Shown here one piece after another: positions 6,521 through 14,923 of a DNA stretch of 14,923 nucleotides (positions within the stretch are counted from its first letter, which is position 1; each line of letters opens with the position of its first letter). Under the pieces are notes generated by a model that saw nothing but the letters and a program-made list of their open reading frames with translations, had not been told where the DNA came from and ran no database searches. A program made the position numbers and the translations under genes. The stretch is from Clostridia bacterium (GTDB taxonomy: Bacteria; Bacillota; Clostridia; Christensenellales; Aristaeellaceae): NCBI GenBank assembly GCA_024404275.1, contig JAKSQG010000027.1, forward strand, positions 1 to 14,923, read 5' to 3'.

Positions 6521-9500
6521 ATGGTTTCGATTTATGGCGGGCGTCCCAACAGATTGTGGCCGCATCTGGTGCGGCTCATTCGTTCGGCACGTTCTGAAAA
6601 CAAAAAATGCGTGTTGATTGTGCCCGGAGATTTCACACTGCAGGCGGAGAGGGCTTTGATCCGCGATCTGGACTGCAAGGGCTTTTTTGATATAGAAGTA
6701 TATTCGCTTACCCGATTGACAGGGCAGATTTTGTCGTCCAGACCCCTCTTTGGCCGGAAAGCGATTGATGAAAACGGCAAAAACGTAGCAGTGGCCAGGG
6801 CTGTGCTGGAGCGGAAAAAGGAATTGCGTTATTTTGCCCGTATGTCGGAAAGCACGGGCTTTGTCCAGCGCTGCGGCAGCTGGATTGCCGATATGAAACT
6901 TGCTCAGATCGGTCCCGCGCAGCTGAAAAAATATGTGGATCAAATGCAGGAGGGTGCTGAGAAGGAAAAACTGAGCGATCTGAACGGCATTTTTGAAACT
7001 TATACGGCAATCCTGAGCGATAAGTTTGTGGATAATGAGGATATCCTGACGGCGTCGATTGAAGCATTGCCTGTCAGCGGCATCTTGAATGACACCGAAA
7101 CGATACTTTATGGATTTGACCGGCTGAATGAGGATTATATCCGGTTTTTATGTGCTGCAGCGCCGTTGGCGTCGCATGTGGCAGTCTATCTTGCGATGGA
7201 CCGTGAAGACGCTCCCGACGGTGATTGCTTTGAAACGGTCCGCCAAAGTGCTGAAAACCTGCGGCTGCGTCTGCGCAATCAACATCAGCAGCGGGAATGG
7301 CTCTGGATCGATGAAGAAGCAGACGACAACAGTCCCGTGGAACTCAAATGGCTGCGGGCGCATCTGCTGCAGCCCGGAGTAAAACCGTGGTCTGAGCAAT
7401 GTGACGCGGTGACTCTTTTTCAGGCTTCGGTGCCTTATGTGGAGGCACAGTACCTGACCGAAAGTGTATTTGCCCTTCTGGAAAAAGGGGTGAATCCAGA
7501 AAAAATCGTGATTCTGTGCGGACATCTGGATATCATGGAGCCGCTGCTTTCCGCTCTGTTTGCTGCCTGTGGCATACCGGCCTATTTTGATGTACAGGCG
7601 CCGCTGATTCGGCATGGATTGGCGCGGATGCTGCTGGCAGCCTGCCGTGCGGTCAACGATGGTTATCGCCCGGAGGACATGCTGGAGCTGATCAAATCGG
7701 GATACGCTCCGCTGAGGAGTCCGGAGGGTTGGGCTCTTGAAAACTATATACTGAAGAATGGCGTAACCGGGGCAAAATGGAAGACATCCTTTGACACGGA
7801 TGGCACGGATGGGGAGGTCGAAGCGGCCCGGGTCAAACTGATGGACATGCTGGAAATGCTGAAGGATGAGCTGAAAAACGCACGCACAGGTGCGGAATCC
7901 CTGACGGCTCTTGTCCATCTGATGACGAACGCGCAGGTACCGGACAGGCTGGCGGAAGTACAGGAACAGTTGACAAACGCCGGACTGGGAACGGCGGCAG
8001 TGCAGAACCGTCAGGTATGGGAAACCATCACCGGCGTACTGGAGCAGATGAACGAAATTGCCGGAGAGGAACGCATTCCCGCGGGTGTGATCACCACGTG
8101 GTTGGAAGCGGGACTGATGGGAGCAAAGCTGTCAGCACTGCCGCCTGTTTCCGGCTGTGTCACAGTGGGAGATATCGGTCGGATGATCCCCTTTGAGCCG
8201 GAGCATGTTTTCCTTTGCGGCCTGAGCGATGAAGCGGGGGCAGACCGTATCAATCTGATGAGTGAAGAAACTGTCGAAGAGATGGCAGAAAGCATGCAGG
8301 TTACCATTGGGGAGAGCCTGAAGGATGCCGACAGCATGGATGAACTGACACGGTGGAAACTGGTCTATGCTGCAAAGAAGCACCTGTATCTTTCCTATCC
8401 GCAGGCGTCTCAGGATGGCGCAGCGGCTCGCTGTGACCGTTTTGTGCAGACAGTGACGCGTTTGCTTCCGCAGATGCAGAAGGACGGCAGCCTTGCGGAA
8501 TCACCGCTGCACGCGGTGTCACCCTTGATCGCGCTCGATGAAATCGGCGTCCGCCTGCGGGAGGGGGCACTGAAGGGAGAATGGCTGAAGGCGTGGAACT
8601 GGCTGCTGATGGACGAAAAATACCGGGCAATTGCCGAACAATTGCTGGTACACGCACAGGGACGGCAGAAAACGGAGCAGTTGAGCGAAGAACGTGCCGG
8701 AAAGCTTTTCCGGGATAAGAAGATGAGCATCAGCCGACTGGAGACCTTCGCAGGTTGCCCGTATCGGCATTTTGTGCAGTATGGCTTGAAACCCAAGGAA
8801 AGATAGATGTGGGGCTTTTCGCCCATTGACAAGGGCAACTTTTATCATGCTGCCATTGAGGGCTTTACCAAAACACTGGCAGAAGAACCGGCATGGCCGA
8901 AAATCACCCGCAAAACCTGTGACCGGTTGATGGAAAAAGCGTTGGAACCGCTCGTTGAACAGTGGCGCGGCGGCTTTCTGGAGGGCAGCGCACGCGCCAG
9001 AACGGAAGGAGAACGCTACATTCGTTTGTGCAAGCGGCTGGGGTGGGTGTTTACCCGCGGGGCACAGTATTCGAACTTTAAACTATGCGGAAGCGAGATA
9101 GACTTTGGTACAGAAGGCAGCCGTATGGAGGCGCTGACGCTTGGATTGACCGATGGCTCCAAGGTACTGCTGGAAGGACGCATCGACCGTGCGGAGGAGT
9201 ATGTGAATGAAGATAAAAGATATATCCGCGTGGTCGATTATAAGTCGGGTCATAAGGAACTGAAGCCTGAACAGATTCACATCGGCATGCAATTGCAACT
9301 TTTATTGTATCTGAAGGCGATGCTGAACGACGATCCATCAGCGGTGCCCGCCGGCGCCTTTTATCAATGGATGGGTGATCCGCTGGATAAACCCGACAGC
9401 GAGAAGGATGCGGATGTGCGGCTGGTGGAAGCCCTGAAGCTTAGAGGCGTTGTGTTGGCTGATCAAGAGACGATACGCGCCATGGATGACGAGGATAATC

Positions 9501-9817
9501 CTGCATCAATGGAAAAAATGCTCAAAAAGGACGGAGCAGCGTTTGCGAATAAGCTGGCACTTCGTCTTGAATAGATGGATACCCTGATCGGAAAGGCTTG
9601 CAAGACCGCCGCAAAGCTGACAGAAGAGCTTCGAAAAGGCGAAATTGCCGCTGCTCCTGTGCGGACGGACGACACACACTGTGTTTGTGATTATTGTGCC
9701 TATGATGGCATCTGCCGCCGGGATAAAAGTGACCGCAGCAGGGAAAGAAAGCTGAAAAAAATGAGCCCGGAAGCATTGCTTCAAGCAGAAGAAACGCCCG
9801 TGACAGATCCCTTCTGA
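6521..9817 (+). CDS. addB: AddB-like helicase/nuclease subunit with two in-frame TAG codons
   Basis: AddB pairs with AddA in the double-strand-break resection enzyme that prepares ends for RecA; its C-terminal nuclease has an iron-sulphur cluster. ATG 6521 has AAGGGGG at 6507-6513. One frame of 1098 codons runs to TGA at 9815, close to the 1166 residues of B. subtilis AddB, crossing TAG at codons 762 (8804) and 1018 (9572). N-terminal CVLIVPGDFTLQAERAL and VYSLTRL fit AddB. MSISRLETFAGCPYRHFVQY carries the first cluster Cys, VVDYKSG and MQLQLLLYL are nuclease motifs, and CDYCAYDGIC gives the other three Cys (Cx2Cx5C). The usual N-terminal Walker A (GxxGSGKT) is replaced by GGRPNRLWPHL. addA is not next to it. 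No frameshift occurs, so the break is purely the two ambers. Confidence 0.88.
8795..8800 (+). promoter_or_regulatory. Possible internal ribosome site before TAG-ATG in addB
   Basis: AAGGAA ends six bases before ATG 8807, which directly follows TAG 8804-8806. This could let ribosomes restart on the nuclease part (MWGFSPIDKGNFYHAA). It may also be chance, because the bases code for Lys-Glu in the family's normal KER motif. Confidence 0.35.
8804..8806 (+). other. In-frame TAG, addB codon 762
   Basis: This amber codon lies between GLKPKER and MWGFSPIDKGNFYH, a join that is continuous in AddB proteins. It falls after the first cluster Cys and before the nuclease core. The next codon is ATG. Confidence 0.9.
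9572..9574 (+). other. In-frame TAG, addB codon 1018
   Basis: This amber codon lies between FANKLALRLE and MDTLIGKACKTAA. It falls after the nuclease motifs and before the three C-terminal cluster cysteines. The next codon is again ATG, with no ribosome site upstream. Confidence 0.9.
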
Positions 9818-9840
9818 TCGACAGTCGATGGATAGATTAA

Positions 9841-9870
9841 AAAAAGAACGGCTATCATGCCGTTCTTTTT
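9841..9870. terminator. Bidirectional terminator between addB and cvpA
   Basis: Perfect 12-pair stem: AAAAAGAACGGC (9841-9852), TATCAT loop, GCCGTTCTTTTT (9859-9870). T-rich on both strands, so it ends addB from the left and the SNF2-DUF5711-cvpA cluster from the right. Confidence 0.92.
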
Positions 9871-9887
9871 GAATGAGCCGAAGTGCG

Positions 9888-10598
9888 TCAAACACCGTTG
9901 ACAATGAGATGGAATGCCGAGTTGCTGTAGAAAAAGGACATGAGACTGCTTTCGGAAAACAGCGCCGTTACCTGACGCACCGGAATGACGGTGAGAACAA
10001 TGGGCGTCAACTGACAGATGACAAAAACGACAACGGCTCCGCGCAGAAGCCCGAAGATGGCGGCAGTGATGCTTTCACCATGGCGCAGCAGCGGGAAATA
10101 GGTTGTATGACCGATGGCGTTGATGACGGTATGCAGCACCACAAAGCAGAGAAAGAAGCAAATCGTATAGGAAAGGGATTGGATGACCGCCATGACAACG
10201 GTGTGGGAAACATACTCGTTGACGGTGGAAAGACCGAACGGAGCGAGCGAAAGCGATTGCATGTTGGCCCGAAGCAGGGACTCGATGCCGATAGGGAGGC
10301 CGACACCCTTCATGACGCTTTCAAGCGCTGTGCCTGTCAGCCCGGCAGCTGGGGACATGGCCAGGGAATAGTCACCTACCAGTGATCCGGCATCGGTGTA
10401 GGTAACCAACAATTGCATAACGGCCTTGTTCCGGCTGAGCAGTTGAACCAACTGCGGGTAGAATAGTCCCGCCAGCAAAAGGCTGAGAAGGGAAACAAAG
10501 AATCCAAGCGCGGAGGATACCGACCCTCTGTATAGCGAAAAGATGACGCTGGCGACGAGGATCAGCAGTAAAAACAGATCAATGATGTTCATGGTCAT
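9888..10598 (-). CDS. CvpA-family membrane protein
   Basis: 236 residues, mostly hydrophobic. The N-terminus NIIDLFLLLILVASVIFSLY followed by RGSVSSALGFF is the typical CvpA opening (membrane helix, then a short R-G turn and a second helix), with later membrane segments around VVMAVIQSLSYTICFFLCFV and GLLRGAVVVFVICQL. Family members are linked to colicin V export, envelope stress and biofilm traits in other bacteria, but the molecular role is not settled. Its ATG shares a base with the stop of the DUF5711 gene (TGATG), so translation is coupled. A second in-frame ATG two codons later is possible. It ends in TGA shortly before the terminator. Confidence 0.85.
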   Translation of the reverse strand: MTMNIIDLFLLLILVASVIFSLYRGSVSSALGFFVSLLSLLLAGLFYPQLVQLLSRNKAVMQLLVTYTDAGSLVGDYSLAMSPAAGLTGTALESVMKGVGLPIGIESLLRANMQSLSLAPFGLSTVNEYVSHTVVMAVIQSLSYTICFFLCFVVLHTVINAIGHTTYFPLLRHGESITAAIFGLLRGAVVVFVICQLTPIVLTVIPVRQVTALFSESSLMSFFYSNSAFHLIVNGV

Positions 10599-11704
10599 CA
10601 GGGAAGCACGACGGCATAGACAGAAGCACCGCTGGCCAACAGGGCACAGCCGTTGGAAGTGATTCCGAGGAAGGCGGTAACGTTGCCGTTGACGGGGATA
10701 TCCAGTCCGGTGAAACGGTTATCGCTGATATCGGCACGGTAAATACCGGAGGCGGAGAAAGCATAGACCTTGTTCTTGTACAAAGCGGCACCGACACATT
10801 CGGAAGGAAGCGTGTAGCGGGTGTCATTTGTACCCTTGAGCAGGCGCAGTTCGGTAAAGCCGCTGCCGTTCTCCACCTGCTGTACAGGCGTGAAGAGCAG
10901 GTAGGCGGAGGAGCCGTTTGTCAGGGAGCTGACGAGCTGCCAGCCGTAGACGGTGGCGGCACCGGCGGGATTTTCAGTGCCGTGGTAATCAAACTGGCGC
11001 AGCTCACGCGTATCGATGACATTGAGCGTGCTTCCGCAGTAGACAACGGAATAGGGCAGACGCTGGCCGAGGTTGGCAGAACCGGTGTTCATCTGTCCGG
11101 CACGGTAAGTGATGAGCGAGGATTGAGGAACAGTGCCGTAAACATCCAGCGAGGTGGTCCAAATGTAGGAACCATCCCCGAAGAAGCCGCAGTCCAACAG
11201 CATGACGTCTTCGTAGTTGTTGCTTTCTGTATCGATGACAGAACCGTTGACATCGATAATCGTCAGCGTGGGGCTGATGTTATCGCCGGTTACCACGGCG
11301 ACATACTTTTCGCCGGTACGGGCGAACTGAATGGTGTCGCCGAGCATGTTGTTGTAGGTGGCGTGACCGTTACGGTCGAGGATCTGCAGCTGACGGCCGC
11401 TCCAGACGGAAATGTAACGGGAACCGGCGTCGAACTGCGCGCCGTTGCCGATGGAAACGCTCCACACCTCCGCACCGGAGCTGGTCAGACAGAACAGTGT
11501 TCCATTGCTGTAATACAGCACACGATCACCGAAGACCGTCACATTCTGATTGACCTGACAGCGCAGGGAATAGGTTTTGATCTTGGAACTGCCCATGTAC
11601 TGGGAAACAAGATAGACCATCAGTACGATAAACACAGCGGCGAGAACAATGATCAGTGCCGCCATGGGTGTTCTTTTTTTCTGCTCGGAACGATAACGCG
11701 GCAT
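10598..11704 (-). CDS. DUF5711 membrane-anchored protein, likely beta-propeller
   Basis: 368 residues. A basic cytoplasmic tip (MPRYRSEQKKR) and one membrane anchor (about residues 14-36, MAALIIVLAAVFIVLMVYLV) are followed by an outward-facing, beta-rich domain with repeated blades: DRVLYYSNGTLFCLTSSGAE, YISVWSGRQLQILDRNGHA, VVTGDNISPTLTIIDVNGSV, ALYKNKVYAFSASGIYRAD. The pattern resembles WD/PQQ-like propellers and fits DUF5711 of Firmicutes. AGGAGG (11710-11715) lies five bases before the ATG. No catalytic residue is evident; a structural or sensing role at the envelope with the coupled CvpA protein is inference. Confidence 0.82.
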   Translation of the reverse strand: MPRYRSEQKKRTPMAALIIVLAAVFIVLMVYLVSQYMGSSKIKTYSLRCQVNQNVTVFGDRVLYYSNGTLFCLTSSGAEVWSVSIGNGAQFDAGSRYISVWSGRQLQILDRNGHATYNNMLGDTIQFARTGEKYVAVVTGDNISPTLTIIDVNGSVIDTESNNYEDVMLLDCGFFGDGSYIWTTSLDVYGTVPQSSLITYRAGQMNTGSANLGQRLPYSVVYCGSTLNVIDTRELRQFDYHGTENPAGAATVYGWQLVSSLTNGSSAYLLFTPVQQVENGSGFTELRLLKGTNDTRYTLPSECVGAALYKNKVYAFSASGIYRADISDNRFTGLDIPVNGNVTAFLGITSNGCALLASGASVYAVVLP

Positions 11705-11730
11705 AAGTACCTCCTGAAATCGCTGAGGAT

Positions 11731-11760
11731 ATTATAATCGAAAGGGGCCGCACGCGTCAA
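11731..11760 (-). promoter_or_regulatory. Promoter of DUF5711-cvpA
   Basis: On the - strand, TTGACG (11755-11760), an 18-base spacer and perfect TATAAT (11731-11736), in the 72-base gap after the SNF2 gene. The start would fall near 11724, just ahead of the ribosome site. I see no terminator after the SNF2 gene, so readthrough from it probably adds to this promoter. Confidence 0.82.
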
Positions 11761-11776
11761 CAATAAAGGAAGATCA

Positions 11777-14700
11777 TCAATCCTCGAACAGCCGGAGCAG
11801 GTCCTCATCCGAAAGTTTGGTGGGGATACTCTCGCCGGGGGTAATCAGCTTGTCGAACAGCTTGCGCTTGCTCTGACTCATGTTGACGACCTGTTCCTCA
11901 ATGGAATCGTGAACCAGCAAACGGATGACTTCCACCTCTTTGGTCTGGCCGATACGGTGAGCACGGTCGACGGCCTGTTCCTCGGCAGCGGGGTTCCACC
12001 ACGGGTCATAGTGAATGACCATATCGGCACCGGTCAGGTTCAATCCCGTGCCGCCGGCTTTGAGCGACAGCAGGAAGACATTGCCGTGGCCGCCGTTGAA
12101 GCTCTCACAAAGACGGACACGCTCGTCAGCAGGGGTTTCACCGTCCAGATAAAGGCAGCCGATGCCTTCCTGACTGAGACGCTGCTCGATGAGGCGCAGC
12201 ATGCGTGTGAACTGGGAAAAGACCAATGCACGGCGGCCGTTTTGCAGGGCGGGAATCAGAATATCCACAAGCATTTCCAGCTTGCCGGATGCGGCGGTGT
12301 AATCGTTCAGGCACAAAGCCGGATGGCAGCAGATCTGACGCAATTCGGTGATGGCACTGAGCACTTCGGCACGGCCTTTGGCCATGCCGCGGGTGGTAAG
12401 AATCTGACGCACATAATCGCGCCGGCGCAGCAGGCTGGCCGAATAGACCTTTCGCTGCTCGGCAGACATTTCGGCCATCATGATCCGCTCGAGTTTGTCG
12501 GGCAGCTCGGTCAGCACATCCTTCTTGAGGCGGCGCATCAGGAAAGGACGGATGCGCTGCATCAGTTCCTCGCTGTTTTCACCTTCGCCGTAACGGTGCA
12601 TGAAAGCGGAAACACGCGGCAGGTAACCGGGAAGAATAAAGTCAAAAATACTCCACAACTCACCCGCGTGGTTTTCCATGGGCGTACCGGTCAAAGCGAT
12701 GCGGGTTTCGGCTTTGATGGTCTTGACTGCGTGAGCCGCCACACTGGAGGCGTTCTTGATCTGCTGCGCCTCATCCAGCACGGCAAAACGGAAGGTCACC
12801 TCGGACAGAAGCGGTGCATCGCGGCGGATCAGCGGATAACTGGTCAGTACGATGTCGGGTGCTTTGGAGGAGGAAAGACGTTCGATCTGCTCGGCACGGG
12901 TCAGCTGACTGCCGCTGATGAGCATGACATCCAGCTCGGGAGCAAAGCGTTTGAACTCACTCAGCCAGTTGTAGGTCAGCGAAGTGGGGGAAACGATGAC
13001 AGAGGGTTTACGTTCCGGTTCGGTACGGATGTAGAACAGTAGGGCGGCGATGGTCTGAATGGTTTTGCCAAGGCCCATATCATCGGCCAGAATGCCGCCC
13101 ATGTGCAGGGAATGCAAGGCGCAGAGCCACTCGAAGCCGCGCTGCTGATAGGGGCGAAGGCAGGTAAGCGGCGATTTTACCTCGGCGACTTCCATGCGGG
13201 CGGCACGCTGTGCTTCCTCGTCCAGCGTGACAGGCAGGTGATGGGCACGGATGAGCGCTTCCATATAGGAAGCACGGTACATGCCCATTTCCTGCGTGCC
13301 GGTCAGCTCGTTCGATTCGCAGACGGCTTCTGCCAGTGGCTGCCAGTCGTCGGTATCTTCCAGTGAAATGAAGGAACCATCCTTGAAACGGAAATAGGAG
13401 GAACGGTCGCGAAGAGCACGCATGAGCGGCAGCAGTTCCTCAGTGATTTCGTCATCCTGCAGCAGATCGAGCTTCAATTGGCCGCCTGCACCGCGCAGCA
13501 TGCCGGTAAGGCGGGGCTTACGGGGGGTGAGTTTTTTGAAATCGTTGCTGAAAAATACCTCGGCATAGTGTGTCAGCTCGCCGTCGCCTTCGGAGACAAA
13601 ACGATAGATCTCATCATTGCCGCTCAGATAGACAAGACCGCCGGAAACACGGAAGCCGGCGTTGGCGAGCACTTCGGTCACTTCCTGCTCATGCTGCGCG
13701 TCACGCAGCAGCAGTGGAGAAACACTGTCGTTGGGGGCAGCGAAGGGATCGATCACGGTATCGCCGTAAACAAATTCCGTGCGGGCGGTGACACCGACGC
13801 CCTCACGATCTAGGTAGACCCGTGCACGGAAGGGTTCCCGGATCAGTTGGCATTCCAGCTGGGGAGCGAAGCGCAGATCACCGATGCGGCTCAGCCAGAG
13901 CACAAGCTGGCTCATGACACGCCCGGTGCGGGCGGGTTCGAACAGAAACTCCGTGACGCCGTTGATGCGGTCTTTGACACACAGGCCGGCGACAGCTCGC
14001 TGCGCTTCGGGGACGCGCGTGACATAACCATCGACCAGTGCGTAGGAGCAGTCGGCTGTCAAAGGGATGAAATCACTGTCAAAACCCGCTTCGATGCACA
14101 GATGATGGACACCCTGGCGCGCCCGGTCGGACAGCGTAAAGGTGAGCGGAAGAGGATCGGTCTTGACCCCTTGCTGCGCAATGGCGGTGGTGCCGACCTG
14201 CAGGCGATAATCCAACCGCTCCAGAAGTTCCCAGACACGGGCAGCGGTGGTCTGCGGCAGGGGCATCATGCGTGCATCCTGAATGCCGATGGAAATACCG
14301 GCAAAACGCAGCGTATCACAGTGGGAACGCAGAATTTGCAAAAGTTCTTTTTGCGGCGCGGGAAAACGCATCCAGTCGGCGAAAAAGGTAAAGCCTTTGC
14401 CGACCTGCAGGGAACGGTTGCCGTCGATGGTGTCCAGCAATTCGGGGATGGAGCGCACCACATACATACGGTCCTGACCGATGCGCAGTCCAATGCTGAA
14501 GGAAGAGGGGGTAATGCGAAGCTCAGGCTCAAGACGAATCAGGGTGGATTCGGGCAGCGCGTATTCCATCATAGAGAACAGGGTCTCGGAACGTTCCTTG
14601 GCCTGCAGTTCCTTGAGGGATTTGAGGGCTCCTGATTCTCCGGCAGAGAGCAAGGCGGCGAGAAGATGGCGGCAGCGGGGAGAGGCGTCGCAGCTGCATT

Positions 14701-14869
14701 CGCCGCTGCCATTGGCAAACAAGTGCACTTCATTGCGTACGCCAGCCACTGAGTAGGAAATATATTCGGGGCAGCGCTTGTTTTCAGTCACCGCACCGCG
14801 GCGGTAAAGCATTCTGCCTGCATCAAATTCTTCGTTTCCGAAGCGTTCCAGTAATCTGGTTACATCCAT
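11777..14869 (-). CDS. SWIM zinc-finger SNF2-family helicase
   Basis: 1030 residues, usual for the bacterial SWIM/SNF2 group. The N-terminal SWIM finger is ECSCDASPRCRHLL (C58, C60, C66, H68). A long middle region matches the SNF2-associated domain. The ATPase follows: LRPYQQRGFEWL, Walker A DDMGLGKT (about residue 598), VSPTSLTYNW, DEAQ box LDEAQQIKN (about 698), LTGTPMENHAGELWSIFDF, FSQFTRML, and SLKAGGTGLNLTGADMVIHY with DRAHRIGQTKEVEVIRL (about 970). All motor motifs look intact, so it should translocate on double-stranded DNA and remodel protein-DNA complexes; its physiological job in Firmicutes is unknown. GGAGG (14879-14883) lies nine bases before ATG. It ends in TGA, and no TAG occurs in over a thousand codons. 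Confidence 0.95.
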   Translation of the reverse strand: MDVTRLLERFGNEEFDAGRMLYRRGAVTENKRCPEYISYSVAGVRNEVHLFANGSGECSCDASPRCRHLLAALLSAGESGALKSLKELQAKERSETLFSMMEYALPESTLIRLEPELRITPSSFSIGLRIGQDRMYVVRSIPELLDTIDGNRSLQVGKGFTFFADWMRFPAPQKELLQILRSHCDTLRFAGISIGIQDARMMPLPQTTAARVWELLERLDYRLQVGTTAIAQQGVKTDPLPLTFTLSDRARQGVHHLCIEAGFDSDFIPLTADCSYALVDGYVTRVPEAQRAVAGLCVKDRINGVTEFLFEPARTGRVMSQLVLWLSRIGDLRFAPQLECQLIREPFRARVYLDREGVGVTARTEFVYGDTVIDPFAAPNDSVSPLLLRDAQHEQEVTEVLANAGFRVSGGLVYLSGNDEIYRFVSEGDGELTHYAEVFFSNDFKKLTPRKPRLTGMLRGAGGQLKLDLLQDDEITEELLPLMRALRDRSSYFRFKDGSFISLEDTDDWQPLAEAVCESNELTGTQEMGMYRASYMEALIRAHHLPVTLDEEAQRAARMEVAEVKSPLTCLRPYQQRGFEWLCALHSLHMGGILADDMGLGKTIQTIAALLFYIRTEPERKPSVIVSPTSLTYNWLSEFKRFAPELDVMLISGSQLTRAEQIERLSSSKAPDIVLTSYPLIRRDAPLLSEVTFRFAVLDEAQQIKNASSVAAHAVKTIKAETRIALTGTPMENHAGELWSIFDFILPGYLPRVSAFMHRYGEGENSEELMQRIRPFLMRRLKKDVLTELPDKLERIMMAEMSAEQRKVYSASLLRRRDYVRQILTTRGMAKGRAEVLSAITELRQICCHPALCLNDYTAASGKLEMLVDILIPALQNGRRALVFSQFTRMLRLIEQRLSQEGIGCLYLDGETPADERVRLCESFNGGHGNVFLLSLKAGGTGLNLTGADMVIHYDPWWNPAAEEQAVDRAHRIGQTKEVEVIRLLVHDSIEEQVVNMSQSKRKLFDKLITPGESIPTKLSDEDLLRLFED

Positions 14870-14884
14870 TCAATCAAACCTCCG

Positions 14885-14898
14885 GCGCCAAAGGGCGC
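14885..14898 (-). other. Small hairpin in the SNF2 gene leader
   Basis: GCGCC and GGCGC arms around a four-base loop, almost touching the GGAGG ribosome site of the SNF2 helicase. An extended -10-like TGATATAAG (14901-14909, - strand) lies just upstream, and its -35 region would run close to or past the window edge. If transcription starts there, only part of the hairpin would be in the RNA. Confidence 0.3.
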
Positions 14899-14923
14899 AT
14901 CTTATATCAATACGACAAGACAA

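Noticed and set aside
11909..13042. 377-codon + strand frame opposite the SNF2 helicase
   Set aside because: Shadow of the helicase motor region, which has every SNF2 motif on the other strand; this frame is low-complexity with no recognisable domain.
13847..14635. 262-codon + strand frame opposite the SNF2 N-terminal half
   Set aside because: Gly/Asp/Gln-rich shadow with no motif; the opposite strand is coding.
1..14923. tRNA with CUA anticodon, pyl genes, CRISPR, insertion sequence or phage genes that might explain the ambers
   Set aside because: I found none by reading both strands; any suppressor must be encoded outside this window.

Overview
The window looks like chromosomal DNA of a moderately GC-rich Clostridia-like Firmicute, probably uncultured. 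Pointers are strong AGGAGG-type ribosome binding sites, near-consensus sigma-A promoters, and Firmicute-type families: SdpR/SdpI, AddB with an iron-sulphur nuclease end, DUF4298, DUF5711 next to CvpA, and a SWIM/SNF2 helicase. I see no rRNA, tRNA, CRISPR array, insertion sequence or phage gene.

Layout. (1) 1-3896, + strand: the 3' part of uvrB, a D-2-hydroxyacid dehydrogenase, a DUF4298 protein, a Nudix hydrolase and a small broken reading frame, tightly packed and closed by a terminator at 3916-3950. (2) 3957-4983, + strand: an sdpR-sdpI-like operon with a near-perfect promoter bracketed by two copies of the palindrome ATTTAG-N8-CTAAAT. (3) 5002-6401, - strand: radC then ydcF, ending at a bidirectional terminator. 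(4) 6430-9817, + strand: addB, divergent from radC through back-to-back promoters. (5) 9841-14869, - strand: a SWIM/SNF2 helicase, a membrane-anchored DUF5711 protein and a CvpA-family membrane protein, ending at a terminator shared with addB. DNA repair is the commonest theme (uvrB, radC, addB, SNF2 helicase).

The most striking signal is the distribution of TAG. Three otherwise well-preserved genes carry six in-frame TAG codons (sdpI one, radC three, addB two). Each gene stays in one frame from a good start and ribosome site to a TAA or TGA, with no frameshift, and the catalytic or metal-binding motifs survive on both sides. Every gene end visible here is TAA or TGA and none is TAG. This could mean that TAG is read as an amino acid or efficiently suppressed in this lineage, or that three neighbouring genes are early pseudogenes hit only by amber mutations. 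An in-frame TAA in a small gene at 3750 favours ordinary decay at least there, and long genes without any TAG (uvrB, the SNF2 helicase) show that TAG is rare at best. The window alone cannot settle it, but genome-wide checks would.
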